Below are positions 34,541 through 47,100 of a stretch of 64,000 nucleotides of DNA, in pieces. Source of the stretch: Thermothelomyces thermophilus ATCC 42464. Its lineage: Eukaryota; Ascomycota; Sordariomycetes; Sordariales; Chaetomiaceae. How positions within the stretch are numbered: the first letter of the stretch is position 1; every line of letters begins with the position of its first letter. Where the stretch lies: the NCBI RefSeq assembly GCF_000226095.1, contig NC_016476.1:806001-870000 (forward strand), given 5' to 3'. Under the pieces are notes generated by a model. It was not told the origin of the DNA. It worked only from the letters and a program-made list of their open reading frames with translations, and made no database searches. Made by a program: the position numbers and the translations under genes.

Positions 34541-34575
34541 TTTTTTTTTTTTTTTTTTGGGGGGGGGGGGGGGGG
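34541..34575. repeat. T18-G17 homopolymer junction
   Basis: Eighteen T followed directly by seventeen G. Lengths of such tracts are unreliable in assemblies. Confidence 0.8.
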
Positions 34576-35324
34576 CACCAGCACGCCAAATCTGGAGCCG
34601 CTCGTCCCTCCCTCATACCCACAAGGAGATGGGAGGAAGGGGGGATAGAAAGGGGGGGGGCGACTTTGAAGGTGGCTGCATAGCATATGTTTATTGCTGC
34701 CCGTAACAGTCAACACATGTTCTTTCTCAGTTGAGTTCCCTGATTCTTTGCTTGCTTTCTGGCTCTCAAGTACGACTGTTTTTTGTGCGAATCCACGGTC
34801 GTTGAGGTGTTGCAAACTGCTCCGCTCCGCCATCTCGGCATTGTTTTGATGCCAGGCTGCGAACGCTTTGGTTGCCAACGGAGACGGTGTTGAATCAACC
34901 CCCCGACTATGCAATGGTTCACCGCAAGGTGGGGGCATATACGGATGTACTTAAGGCGTGACCGAAGTCCCAGCGCAAGTTTTCCGCAGTCTGTCGTGTC
35001 TTGAAATGCCGAGGATTCCAGGGCAGGTGGGGTTTTTGCTACGAGTTATTTTGCTCAATCTCTTCAGTTCAAGCTCGTCTTGTGCGCCACGACTCCAACC
35101 TTGGCAACGCCGTGTCAGAGGTACGTATTTACATACCAACATACAGACAAGATTGTGTCTGCAGAAAGTAAAGATACGGCACGTCTCCCTCGAGCCGTGA
35201 AACGGGGTGTTCTCCGTGCCTCCTGCAACGCGTAGACTAGGCTAGATGTTCCGGGGAAATGCCCGAGACAGAGTGATTGGCAGATCTGGATGAGTGAGAT
35301 TGCTTGCTGCGTGCACTACTGCGG

Positions 35325-35474
35325 TCATACATGCACTAGTGTACGGATTGTCATATTACTCATGCCGGTGTATTCCGCATTTGGTAATTTTGCAGTACTC
35401 ATTTTCCTCGGGAGTTGGGCCAGGATCATGTCGATCAACTCGGTCGGTAGTTTAAGACTCGCATCCCGGTTCAT
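35325..35474 (-). pseudogene. F-box-like N-terminal fragment
   Basis: From the Met at 35474 the frame reads MNRDASLKLPTELIDMILAQLPRK, which fits the first half of an F-box (LPxELxxxIxxxLP). After about 50 residues the frame stops. No continuation was found in the neighbouring frames. It is probably a relic or chance fragment; substrate-adaptor function for SCF ubiquitin ligases is known for the family only. Confidence 0.3.
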
Positions 35475-37361
35475 CCCGTACACTATCCCTGCTCCAACCT
35501 CTGTTGTTGGACCCCTTGGATATCTGGCCGGATATGTGTAGCGTCTGAAGAAGGATTGGTCCACATCATGGCAATAACTCCACTTATAATTAGATAAGCG
35601 GAGGATAGAGTACCCCTCCTGCGAGTGCCCCGACATCTAGAATCAATAATGGAATCATAATGCTCGTTTTTACGTCCTTCTGGAGGACTGCGCCACGGTT
35701 GTTTCGTCATTCCAAGCGGACTGATGCTATCGGCATCGAATGCTCGCGGTGCACCTGGGAGTGGACACCGGGAAAGACACAGAGTGAGACTTGGCATCTT
35801 ACTCCCTTACGCGTCGAGGTCGCCAACCTCTCCCATGTGCTCCAGAACCACTGCAGTAGAGCAATGAGAGCCACCAGACCAATATGCCGCTTACTGTTGA
35901 TCCCTTCGGACACGGGTCGATGTTCAAAACTTCAATCTCACATTCATGACATTCCACTGCATCATGAAATATTATTCCAATCTGACGTAGCAGTCCGGGG
36001 GCGAATCAAGCAAATCCGAGCTCTGGCACCGTTCAGCTTATGATGGTGTTTAGTGGAGGCCCCGCGCGCGATTACTGCATGTGCCTCTCGGCGACGGGCT
36101 TGGCTCTTCACCAGAGATGTCCATTTGTCCGATAGTAGGCGAACGAGATAAGGAAAGTTCTCTCAGAGCCAGACTGTATGTACTTGGCACAAGGGACGCA
36201 GCGATTGCGGAAATGGAAACAGAAATTCGGCCGGTAAGGACCCCTTTCGTCTGGTCTATGCCCTATAGGGCTCCTTTGACCCTCCTTGCGAGCCAAGGAA
36301 ACCACAATGTACACTATGTAGTAGTGTAGTTGACTCGTGTATGTACGGCGTATTAGTGTACGGAGTAGGCATGTACCCTGAGGTAACGTTAAAATTTTGT
36401 CGTGCACGCCCGGGTGTGTACCAAACATCCTCCCCTTGCACATCACTTATCCGGCGGAAACGACATGGTGTCGGGTGGTTTTTGAATAAAGGACAACACA
36501 CACGCAGGCTTGCAGCTGCGGCATTAGTAAGCTGGAACAAGCGTGGGGGGGAAATAGGGGTGCTGGGGGAGAGGAGTGCCATGGAGGGTTACCTCCCACA
36601 CCGCTCTGCGACCCTTTTTGACTACTGTTATTTATTTTTGTCAAGTCTCTGGGTGAATTTACGCAGTACATAGTACAAGCCAAGCAATGCAGATCCCTGC
36701 AATCCTGATAGCCGATCCATGCTCGATGGAGTATCATTCGCGTCCGCCTGCCGGAAGCGGCCGGGAGGCTGTTCCGGCAGACACCGTCCGCTGCCCCTGA
36801 GCCGGAGCCAGTTTTGAGGATGGCAGGAAAGCCATGTAACTCACTCAGCGACTAAGCACGTGGTTTTGAGGTTGGGGAACACATGGGATCCAGGCAAGCC
36901 AAATAAACTTAATGGCGTTTGCAGGATCGGCGTTGTACGAGCCAGATCGTGGCCACCGTAACTGCGTTGTACAATTACCTAAGGTAGGTACTATACATAC
37001 AGATTTGCTCAGCAAAATAATCGTCCAAAGCATTCCCGTGTCCTACGATTGCCTATGCATATTAAGATGCTGACGTTACAGATTCACAATCCTTCCGGCC
37101 GAAACCTCTAGAAAGAGATCAGGAGTTTGTCGGGGGGTCGGTTCTGGTCATGGGTTGCAAGCATGACGGTATCGACGGGAGGCAGGCAATTGTACACTAG
37201 CGTACGGAACATACGATGAACCTTAATCGTCTTACGTGCATTAGTTACACTGCTGCACGTACCTACCAGGGGCACATACGCCCCACTCGAAAAGGCATGT
37301 ATGTACTTCGTGTATGCAGTACCTCCGTACGTGAAATCTGTACCGCATTGTTGGTACTGTA

Positions 37362-37389
37362 CCGTACTGTACCGTATAGTACAGTACGG
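37362..37389. repeat. Perfect 11-bp inverted repeat
   Basis: CCGTACTGTAC (37362-37372) and GTACAGTACGG (37379-37389) are exact reverse complements with a 6-base spacer, inside a stretch of short GTACTGTACC repeats. Confidence 0.75.
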
Positions 37390-38465
37390 CGCAGTGCCTA
37401 CCTTAAAAAGAGTTCTTGTTTGTCATACTGCCCCTACAGTGCTACCCTAAGAAGTCTGTATTACACATCCGTGAGTAAGCTTGTTCTCTAGCTTGGATCC
37501 TAACATAGGCTATGATTGGGCTAAATTCTCTCAATGCGAGGCCTGGAGGCGGCAGCGGTTCGTTGATCAAGGTCCAAGACCACGGAAGACGACTCGAACG
37601 GAGCAGTAGTACGGGAGGTACTATGTACATCGAAGTGGAGACGTTGTTCTAGGCCCCGCAGGTATTCTTTCTCGGCGAGATTTGCGAGAGCTGGGAGAGT
37701 CGTATTCTTCAAAAACATGACCGTCGGTGTAGCGTATGGTATGTACCTGTACGGACGTAGCGTACGCGGGTCCAAACCCGAGTTCAACCATTATCACTGT
37801 CAGATTCGTCTTGCGACTTCCCCGCACCGCCCGCAGACGCAGCTCAGAAGAAAGAACAGATGGGGAAAAAATGCAATAAAAATAATCAGTTCTGGGAGGC
37901 AAATACAGGCCTGCTATGTCCCGACTTTCCGCGCCTTGGTGCCTCGAATCGAGGTGGTTGTTAACAATGCTGCTTACACACAAGGTCAGGTAGGTGAGGT
38001 CAGGTAGGTGAGGTTCCCACGTCATCCCGTGACTTGCCAAGATCGGTCGAAGAATCCGGTGCGGTCCGCTGCCGTTACAATGCTGAACTTAATCGGGGTG
38101 GCTAGGCGATTGGCTACTGCAGGAATTAACCAGCCTGGCCACCCAGTGCTTGCCGCAATCTCGCAGCTGCTTGCCTGTGGCACAACCACTATGACTGGTT
38201 GGTTCGTTTACGCATGCGCTTAAAGGAGCTGCAAGATTACGGTACACGGGCGCGGCATGCCGATGCGCGGCCGCCGTGCGGGTTTTCAGCCGCCGAAAGC
38301 AAAGATACTGGGTAGGGGAGGGGGTAAGGTAGAAAACCTCCGTAGTGCGGTCGCCAGCAAGCAGACTGAAAGACGGTTGTTGCGCGGTCAAATAAATTGT
38401 TTTGCCTGAAGGCAGATGCAATTGGCAGGGCTTCTATGAGCTGTCTGCTCCATGAGTTTATTGCC

Positions 38466-40608
38466 ATGAACCGTCCCGACCGAAGGATCCCAAAGAGATG
38501 GACCGAAACCGAGGACAAGATTCTCTTCGACGAGGTGCAGAGTCAATGTAAGCATCATTTTTCACAACTATCATCTCACCTTCATCACCAACACGACACC
38601 ATCATCGACGTCACCATCGCCATCACCATCGCCATCACCATCGCCATCACCGTCACCCTCATTATCACCACCACCACTCGCCGTCAACATACCAACAAGA
38701 AAACAAAGGGGCGGGGAAAGGACAAGAAAGGGAATATTACACTGAAAGCCCGCATGAGAGAGAACGGAGAATATACAGTCGAAGCGAAAAATCCTACTAC
38801 AGCGCCTTCGAATCCAGGTAACTAGCAAGGGACAAGGTATGACTAACTTCGAGACATTACCAGTACGGGGCGGCAGTGAGCAGGTCAAAGACTGGGCTCG
38901 AGTTGCCGCAAAGCTCCCGGGGCGAACAAACAAAGATTGCCGCAAACGATGGATAAACAAGGTCTGCGGAAACCTCAAACGAGGGGCATGGGACGAGGAC
39001 GAAGACCAGCGACTGCGGCAGGCCGTGAGTAAATACGGCCAAAGGTAAGTAACCAGCCAAAAGAAAAATAAACGAATAAGCTTAATTCTTATTCGATGCA
39101 CACCTACACCTGCCTTGCCTTACCTTACCTTGCCTACCGTACTTACCTAGGTCACGTACCTTACCTACCTGACCCTACCCTACCTCACCTCACCGACCGA
39201 TTTTTGTCCGGACATGGGTAAGGTAAGGTAGGTCTGGGAGGCCGGGGAAGGCAAGGTGGGTAGGTGGCACGAAACAAGCGCCACAAGCTAACAGCGAGCC
39301 CCGGGGGCCGAAACAGATGGACGTTGGTTGCGAGCATGGTGGGTTCACGAAGCTCAGATCGTATGGCACGCCACCTATCAATTACCCTACCTTTTTTCTT
39401 CTTCTTGTTTTCTCTTTCTTTAGAGGGAAAATATTGCTCTTATTTCGTCGAGACGGAGAAATTTTGCACGACTAACGGTGTGCGAAATGTTTGGCGGCAG
39501 TAGAGTGCGCCAAACGGTGGCAGCATCGGCTCGATCCGCGGCTTGAGCACGAGGACTGGACCCCAGAAGAGGTAAATGAAGCAGATCTCGGTTTTATTAT
39601 TCTTATTTTATTCTTTCTTTTTCTTCTCCCTTTTTTATTATTTTCATTCTCGGGTTTGTTTTGCGGTTCAAGACATGTGCAACGGACTATTAAATATTAA
39701 TAACAGCTCTGGCGCAACAGGACGATCTCCTCCTAGAAAACGTGCAGACCTACGGGCGCGAGTGGAAATTTATCCAAGAAGAGGATTTTCCAACTCGATC
39801 GTCCAACGAGCTAAAAAACCGGTATGTTTGCGGCCGCGGTGTCACCTCCCTCCGACTCCTCGGCAGTGGTGCACGGCCGATCCCAGACTAACGGGATTTT
39901 TTCTTTTCTTTTCCGGTGCGGCCACGCAGCTACGCCACCCTTTCCAGGAGACTGTCCAAGTCGAACGCCTCTGTGGCGGCCACGAATGGATCGTCGCCAA
40001 AATCGGTGACCAATCCAGGAAGCATTGTGTCTACTACCACTACCGCAGGGGCGGAGACCGACCTTGTCCACGGCGTCGGGGCCAATTCGGGCACGAGCTC
40101 GGACGGGTATGGCTCCAATGCGGCACCCTCGTGGATGGCTGTCGACGACGATCACGACTGGATTAACCAGCAGTTCGGCTGGACCGCGGCGTCCAACTCG
40201 CCGCGCATCTCGTCCACGCCTCCGACCGACAACAGCCTCAAGCGGCTGTACGTGGCACCGGGAGTCGACAGCTCCTTCGACGCCGCGGCATCTTCCTCGG
40301 CCGCCCCCTGGCTGGACCCGGCGGCAAGCTTTTTCACCAGTCCGGCGGACTCGGGCGGCTTCCACGCCAACGGCGACGACGGGGCGGACCTCGCCTCCAT
40401 GCAGCAGCTAACAACACACACTGATTGGCACGACGCCGCGGCGCATATGGACGGAGACACCCAAGATGACCATCTGCCGCACCAAGAAGACGTAGTGGGG
40501 AGGGTCTCGTTGGTGGTCGACCACCGCGATCGCGATACGCTGGGCCACCTGCTCCAGGTACATCGGACTCTCAGGGGCAAGGGAAAGTTGCAGATAGAGC
40601 ATGCTTAG
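38466..40608 (+). CDS. Myb/SANT-domain transcription factor
   Basis: Six exons: 38466-38547, 38864-39044, 39317-39360, 39504-39571, 39721-39821 and 39930-40608; 384 aa. All splice phases agree and each junction restores Myb repeats. The first runs from WTETEDKILFDEVQSQ to KDCRKRWINKV. The second runs from GAWDEDEDQRLRQAV through KYGQRWTLVASMVG to SSDQCAKRWQHRL. The third runs from DWTPEEDDLLLENVQ through REWKFIQ to SSNELKNRYATLSRRL. It is thus a three-repeat Myb DNA-binding protein, nuclear by inference. The C-terminal half is Ser-, Ala- and Asp-rich and unstructured. Start chosen at MNRPDRRIPKRW; an upstream Met in frame at about 38436 is possible. It is tail-to-tail with the non-reducing PKS (0.5 kb apart), so cluster regulation is possible but unproved. 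Confidence 0.88.
38591..38689. repeat. CATCAC/CATCGC microsatellite in Myb intron 1
   Basis: The 316-nt first intron contains a run of imperfect CATCRC/CACCATCGC units. The run would read as His/Ile/Thr repeats in frame but is spliced out in the model. Confidence 0.7.
39118..39228. repeat. 12-bp inverted repeat in Myb intron 2
   Basis: CCTTACCTTACC (39118-39129) and GGTAAGGTAAGG (39217-39228) are exact reverse complements, within longer runs of related units, so the intron RNA could form a long hairpin. Confidence 0.7.
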
Positions 40609-41132
40609 CGTTAAAGAGGAGGGAAGGAAGGTAGAAAGGGGGGGAGAGTGAGGTAAAGGGGGGGTGGGGGCGGGCAAGGTAGGGTAGAGGGAAAGGGCTT
40701 TAAAGGGGCTGGGATCGGGTTAGGTGATGGGCGGGCGAGCAGAAAAGAAGAAACAAGAAGCATCAGCATGACATGCACGAGACAACGAGCCGTTCAACCA
40801 CTTCTGGGGACACTCATACGGATTTTCCAGACATGGGCAAGACATGGAAAGCTTGTATCTAGTGTGTAAAAACATTCCTGCGTTGGTTTCATCACCAACC
40901 TGCGTCTTATACACCGTAATTAATCCGTACTCGAGGTTCAAGCAATTTCATTGTTTCTAGTCAATCTACCTAAGCTGGCTCATCTGCTGTCTACCTGGGT
41001 ACTCCCCCTAGGACTGCGGTGACTTTCCTCTCCAAAACACAACAAAACAATAACCAAAACAAAAAAAGAGGGTGTACCTCTAGCTTACAACCGCTGCCAT
41101 TGCCATGTGCTTGCTGCGAGACCTGAAGCAAT
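40609..41132. other. Convergent intergenic spacer
   Basis: G-rich and then AT-richer 3' flanks of the Myb and PKS genes; nothing else recognised. Confidence 0.6.
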
Positions 41133-44100
41133 CTAATAGTCCTCCAACATCTCACAAGCCGTTCTCAAGTGCTGCGTGAGCTCCCCAACCTGTGCAACCC
41201 AAAGCGCGTCAGCTTCAGAGCATTTGAAATGCAAAGGGGCCTCGAAAGACAAAAGGCTAAAAGAAGTAACAACTGATAAAGAAGGGAAGAGAGAGAGAGA
41301 GAGAGAGAAAAGAGAGGGCAAGGGCGTGCTTGCTCACGTTCTCGGGCTCAAACGGACTAAAGTGGTCGCAGTGCAGTTCCAAGACGGGCAGCTGGCGGCC
41401 CAGGAGGCGCTCCCAGGTGCGGATGGACCGGTCCGCCTCGGCCGGGTCGCCGAGCCAGGGGTAGTGGGCGCCGCCCAGGGCGGAGCGGTCCATGGTCTTG
41501 ACGCACCGCACCATGACGCACGGCGGCGGGGACGACGACGACGACGACGACGACGACCGGCCTGCCGATGGCGATTGGCGGTGGTGGTGGTGGTGGTGGT
41601 GGCGGCGGCTGTAGTCCCCCAGCATGGCGGCGAACCGCTTGAAGTTGGCCTCGACCGCCTCCTGCATCTCCCGCGCCGACGCCGAGGCCAGCGCCGACGC
41701 CGACGCCGACCTCCGGCCGGACACGACCTGATGGATCACCTCGGCGGGGAGGGGCTGGTGGTCGACGGGGGCGGGCGAGTCGATCAGCACGACGCCCTTT
41801 ACGACGGCTCCCCCCAGCTGCCTCGCGATCTCGAAGGCCAGGACGCCTCCGAAGGACCAGCCTGTGTTTAATTATTTGTGGTTGGATTTGCTCGTCAGCA
41901 TCAACCACAAAGGAAGGGGAAAAAGAAACATGAAGCTCATAACGTACCAGCTAGGATCAGAGGCCCTCCCTGGGGTGCACCGAGGTTGGCCTGGCGGATG
42001 TAATCGGCCGCGAGGGCCTCGAGCGTCTGGGCGTCGGAGCGCAGGCTGGGGACGCCGTAGACGTCGCGGCCGAGGGGGCCGACGCGGGCGTACATGCCGC
42101 AGGTGCCGCTGCCGTCGTGGAAGAGGTACAGGGGGCCGCCGCTCCCGCTACCGCTACCACTTCTACCGCTCCCGTCGCCGCGTTTCTGGAGCTGCCGGAT
42201 GCCCGGCGCCGTTTGGGGAGTAGGAGGAGGTGATGGTGCGGCAGCCTCGGGAGACGGCGAGGCGGGGCCGGGAGAGAGCTTGGTCGCGGCGGCGCAGGCG
42301 CACATGTCGTGCAGCTGGCGGTAGGTCAGGTCGCCGACGGCGTCGTGGTCCTCGACGGTGACGCCGAGCTTGTCCCGCAGCGCCTGGCAGAGCTCGATCG
42401 ACAGCAGCGAGTCCACCCCGAGCGCCGACAGCGGCACGCTCCGCTCGTCGTCCTCGTCCTCGGGCAGCACTCCGCACACGGCCAGGAAGAGGGACTGGAA
42501 CTCGGGCAGGGAGGTGGCGGCGGCGGCGGACCCGGCGTTGCCTGTCGTCGGCTTGTTGTTATTGCTGTTGATGTTGTTGCTGTTGGTGGTGGTGGTGCTG
42601 ATGGTGGTGCTGCTGGTGGCGATGTTGTTGTACTCGGTGTTCGGGGTCGCCGGCTGGTCCGGCTGAAACGACGAGGAGGCGCTGCTATCGAGGGACGAAG
42701 TCGCGGGCGTGAACTGGAGGACCGAGGGCGCGGCAGTCGTGGGGGGCGCGGTCGGCTGCTGCTGCTGCTGCTGCTCGTGTTGCTGGAGCTGGAGCTGGTG
42801 CTGGAGGGGGCTGTTCTTGGCGACCAACTGGACGACCTGGGCCAGGTCGGAGCATTCCTGGAGCTGGTCCGGAGAGACGGTGCACCGTAGCGTCTTGGCC
42901 AGCGTGTGGGAGAGCTCGACGGACAGGAGGCTGTCTAGGCCGAGCTCGGCCAGCGTGGTCGCCTCGGTCGGCTCGTAGTCCACGCCGCACAGGCCGCGGA
43001 CGATGGAGCACACGGTGCTCGATATCTCCGTCGCCGTCGCCGTCGTCTTGGTCGTCGCCGTGGTGTAGTCTCCCGCCACGGGTCTGCCCCTGCCCCCGCC
43101 CCCCACGCTGCCACTACTCGGCCCGGCAGGGACAGGAGCTGGAGCAGGAGCAGGAGCAGCGGCAGCCGGGCGGCGGCGGGCGAGCTGACGCGAGAGGTGG
43201 GCCTTGAAGGGCTTGAGCTTCAGCTTCTTGAAGCACATGCCCTCGACGTATCCGACGATGCTGCCCTCGGCGTCGAGCACGTAGGCGTCGGCGATAAGAG
43301 AGTGCTCAATGTCGACCAGCGAGCAGTAGACCTGCAGCTCCTGCCGGTGCAGCGAGGGGCTGTCGCTGGGCACCAGGGCCTGCTCCAGCGCCACGCAGAT
43401 GCAGGCCGAGTCGGCGTCCACGAGCGTGTTGGCCATGAAACCGGGGGCGTGCAGCAGCGTGTCTACCAGGGCCGGCGAGCTCACGTACCGGCCGGGGTTG
43501 GGGGGCAGCGGCAGCGTGAAGTACCCGTGGCCCTCGGAGCCGGCCGCGACGGTCGTCAGCTGGCGCAGCGTCATGAGCGGCTTGTCGTACCGGACCACGC
43601 GCGGGAAGATGACGTGGTAGATGGTCCGGTCCGAGAAGGACTCGGCCAGGCTCCGGGGCGCGCCGTCGACGGACCTCCTGAGCCGATCTACCCGCCCGCG
43701 CCTCCGGGCCAGGATGTCGACGACGGCCTGCGAGCCGACCTCGAGACTGCGGACGCCTCCCGCGCAGAGCGTGTCCCCCGACCCGGACGAGCACACGTAG
43801 CTCTGGCCCTCGACGGGCTGCATGTTGAGCGCCGTCTTTATCACTTGGCGCGACGAGCCGCCGGCGGCGTCGTCTCCGCAGACCAAGGGGTGTTCGAACT
43901 TGACGTTCTCGAACATGAACACGTTGGACGCGATGTCGAGGGAAGCGTGGTAGGCCAGCGCCTGCGCCACCACCTCGACGTACACCGAGGCCGGGAACAA
44001 GGGCACGTCGCCGACCTGGTGGGCGTCGACGAACTTCTTGATCGGCTCCATGGCCGTCGACGCGTACCTTGTCGCGCTGCCGTCCTCGACAGCCGGCGAG

Positions 44101-47100
44101 ACGTCGGTCAGGAAGGCGTACTTGGGCCTCGGCGGGGGCTGCTGCGGCCCCGAAAAAAACCCCGGAAGAAGCTTGTCCTGGCGGGACGGTGGTTTGTAGG
44201 GGACGTAGTACGTCGCCAAGTTGAGCGGGTGCCCCGGGAAACCCCTGACGAACTTTGCCTGCGAGCCGTCGTAGACTCGCCGCCACTTGATGTCGTATCT
44301 GCGCAGGTAGAGCTCTCGCAAAGCCGAGCTCAGAGAGTCCCAGGCGGCGCGGGTCGGAGTCAGCGACCCCAAGAAGGTGTAGGACAGGGATGTGTTGATG
44401 ATTTGCTTCAACATGGACTCGGCTGTGTTTCATTAGTTTCTTTCCCAGCGGGAACTGTTATCAAGAAAAATAGGAGAAGGTGTTTGGGTAAAGCGGAAGG
44501 GGAAGAGGAAGGGGAGAGGGGAGAGGGGAGAGGAGAGAACGGGGAGGATAGGGGATAGGGGCGTAATTACTCGAAGGAGAAGGACCAATCTCGATAAAAG
44601 TGGGATGGGAGCCAGCCAGCTCCGGCAGGGCGTCCTCGACCACACCGGAGAAGTTGACGGGCTCGCGAGCATGCTGGACAAAGTAGTCGCCGTCGACCGT
44701 CTCGGACTGCCCGAACAGCCTGCCACGCAAGCTGGACCCGGCGCGCAGGGAGGGCGGGCGGAAGGGGACGGCGCGGGCGGCCCGGCCGTGGTCGCTCAAG
44801 ATGGGTTCCAAGGCGGGCGAGTGGAAACCGTAGGGGACGTCGAGGCGCTTGTGCCGGATCCCGTTGTCCTTGCAGTGCCGGGCAAGCCTCGCCAGCGAGT
44901 CCACGGGGCCGGCCAGGACCGAGTCGGACGGGCTGTTGAAGCACGAGACGGTGATGCCCGCCAGCTCGTCCGCCTTGTCGGCCAGCAGCTGCTCCACGGC
45001 CGCCCGCGACAGCCTGCACGCCACCATGCCGGTGACCTGGGGCGGGCACCGGGTCGCCAGGAGGCGCGCCCTCCCGGCCAGCAGGAGGAGCGCGTCTTCC
45101 CAGCCGATCATGCCGGCGAACGCAAACGCGGCGTATTCACCGATGCTGTTGCGGGTTAGCCGTACTGCTGCTGCTGTTAACACAAGAAATTAAACTTACC
45201 TATGCCCAATCACCAGGTCCGGAGTGACGCCCCAGTGCCTCCAGGTCTCCGCCAGGGCGTACTCCAAGACGAAGCAGGCGCACTGCGAGATGATGATCTG
45301 GTCCTCGGCCGACCAGGAGGAGGAGGAGGAGGAGGAGGAGGAGGAGGCCTCGGCGGAGCCGGCCAGGAAGGGCGACACGGGGGGGAATCCGCGGGCGACG
45401 AGGGTCTCGTCGCACCGGTCCGCGATGCTCCGGAAGAGCGGGACGGTCGCGAGGAGCGCGGCGCCCATGCCCGCGTAGACGCCGCCCTGGCCCGAGAAGA
45501 CGAACACCGTCTTGGCCGGCAAGCCCAAGCCCAAGCCCCCACCTGCCGTCGCCGTCGCCGTCGTCGTCGTCGCTCCCTTGGCCGGGTGGTGGTGGCCGCC
45601 CCCCAGCTGCTCCGCCAGGTCGCCCCGGTCCGAGACGACGGCCGACCACCGGTGGGTCGGGTACTCCTGCCTCCGGGCGTTCGCCGTGTAGCAGAGGTCT
45701 TGGAGGCCCACGTCCGGGTTCTGGCTCAGGAACGCCAGCAGGTCCCGCCGGGCGGCCTCGAGCGCCTTGGCCGTCTTGGCCGAGATGTTGAGGAGGTGGT
45801 GGCTTCGCTTGTTGTTGTTGTTGTTGTTGTTGTTGGTCGAGTGAGGCCGACCCCGGGGTGGTGGCACCACGTACTCCTCGAGTACCAGGGCGGCGTTGGA
45901 CCCGGACGCGCCAAAGTTGTTGACGAGGGCGCGCCGGGGCGTCGTCGGCTGGCCAGGCGGCTCCTTCCACTCGGTCATGCGCGTCGGGATGGTGACCTCG
46001 CCGGGCCGGTTGGCCGGCAGCTTCGGGTTCAGGTTGACGAAGGAGGTCTGGGGCGGGATCTGCCGCCTGTCCATCATGAGGAGCAGCTTGGCCAGGCCGG
46101 CGACGCCCGAGGCGGCCTCCGAGTGACCAAAGTTGCCCTTCACCGACGACACGTACAGGGGCTGGTCGGGAGGCCGGGGGCAGAAGACGGACCGGATGCT
46201 GGCCATCTCGGCGGCGTCGCCGGCCTGGGTGCCCGTGCCGTGGGCCTCGACGACGCCGATGCTCCGGGGGCTGGCGCGGGCCGAGGCCAGGACGGTCCTC
46301 ATGAGGGAGGCCTGCGTGTTGGCGTGCGGGTGGGTGATGGACCTGGCCTTGCCGCACTGGTTGACGCCGATGGCGCGGATGACGGCGTAGATGTGGTCGC
46401 CCTCGGCCACGGCGTCGGCGAGCCGCTTGAGCACCACGAGGCCGCAGCCCTCGGCGCGGCAGTAGCCGTCGGCGGCCGCGTCGAACGGCTTGCACTGGCC
46501 CGTCGGGCTCAGGAAGTGCGCCCGCGCGAGGCCGTTGTACATGTCCGGGCTCGACATGGTGTTGACGCCGCCGGCCAGGGCGGTGCCGCACTCGCCCGCC
46601 CGCAGCGCCCTGCACGCGTGGTAGATGGACACGAGCGAGGACGAGCAGGCCGTGTCGGTCACCATCGAGGGGCCGCCGAACTTGAAGGCGTACGACACCC
46701 GGCCGGCGATGAAGGCCCGCAGAGTGCCGGGGCTGTAGTAGACGTCCATGTCGTCCCTCAGGTTGTCGACGTAGTCGCCCGTCGCCACGCCCATGTACAC
46801 CCCGATCCGCTCCCTCTGGAAGGTCGGCGTCGAGTCCGGAGCGTACCCGGCGTCCTCGAGCGCTTCCAGGGCCGCCATGAGCACCAGCCGCTGCTGGGGG
46901 TCCATCGACTTGGCCTCCCTGGGCGAGACGTTGAAGTAGGCCGGGTCGAAGTCGAATGAGTTGTCTAGGCAGTTCGCGTGCCCGTTTCCCCGGGATCGAC
47001 CGTGGGCCTCGTCCGAGTCTTGCACGTGTACCCCGAATCGCGATGGTGGGATCTGGGGGTGAGGTGGGTTAATTAGTTAGTTTTTTTATCTCTCGGCCAG

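Larger units (their letters stand above)
33829..38465. other. Long intergenic region, no intact gene
   Basis: 4.6 kb with only short frames. It holds the end of the repeat, a T18-G17 tract (34541-34575), an F-box-like fragment on the minus strand, and GTAC-rich DNA with an inverted repeat (37362-37389). Confidence 0.5.

Noticed and set aside
43197-44558. 453-codon plus-strand frame opposite the PT/ACP region
   Set aside because: Antisense shadow of conserved PKS sequence.
45202-46959. 585-codon plus-strand frame opposite the PKS
   Set aside because: It is antisense to the KS domain, has biased Arg/Gly/Ala/Val composition of a GC-rich shadow frame and no domain.
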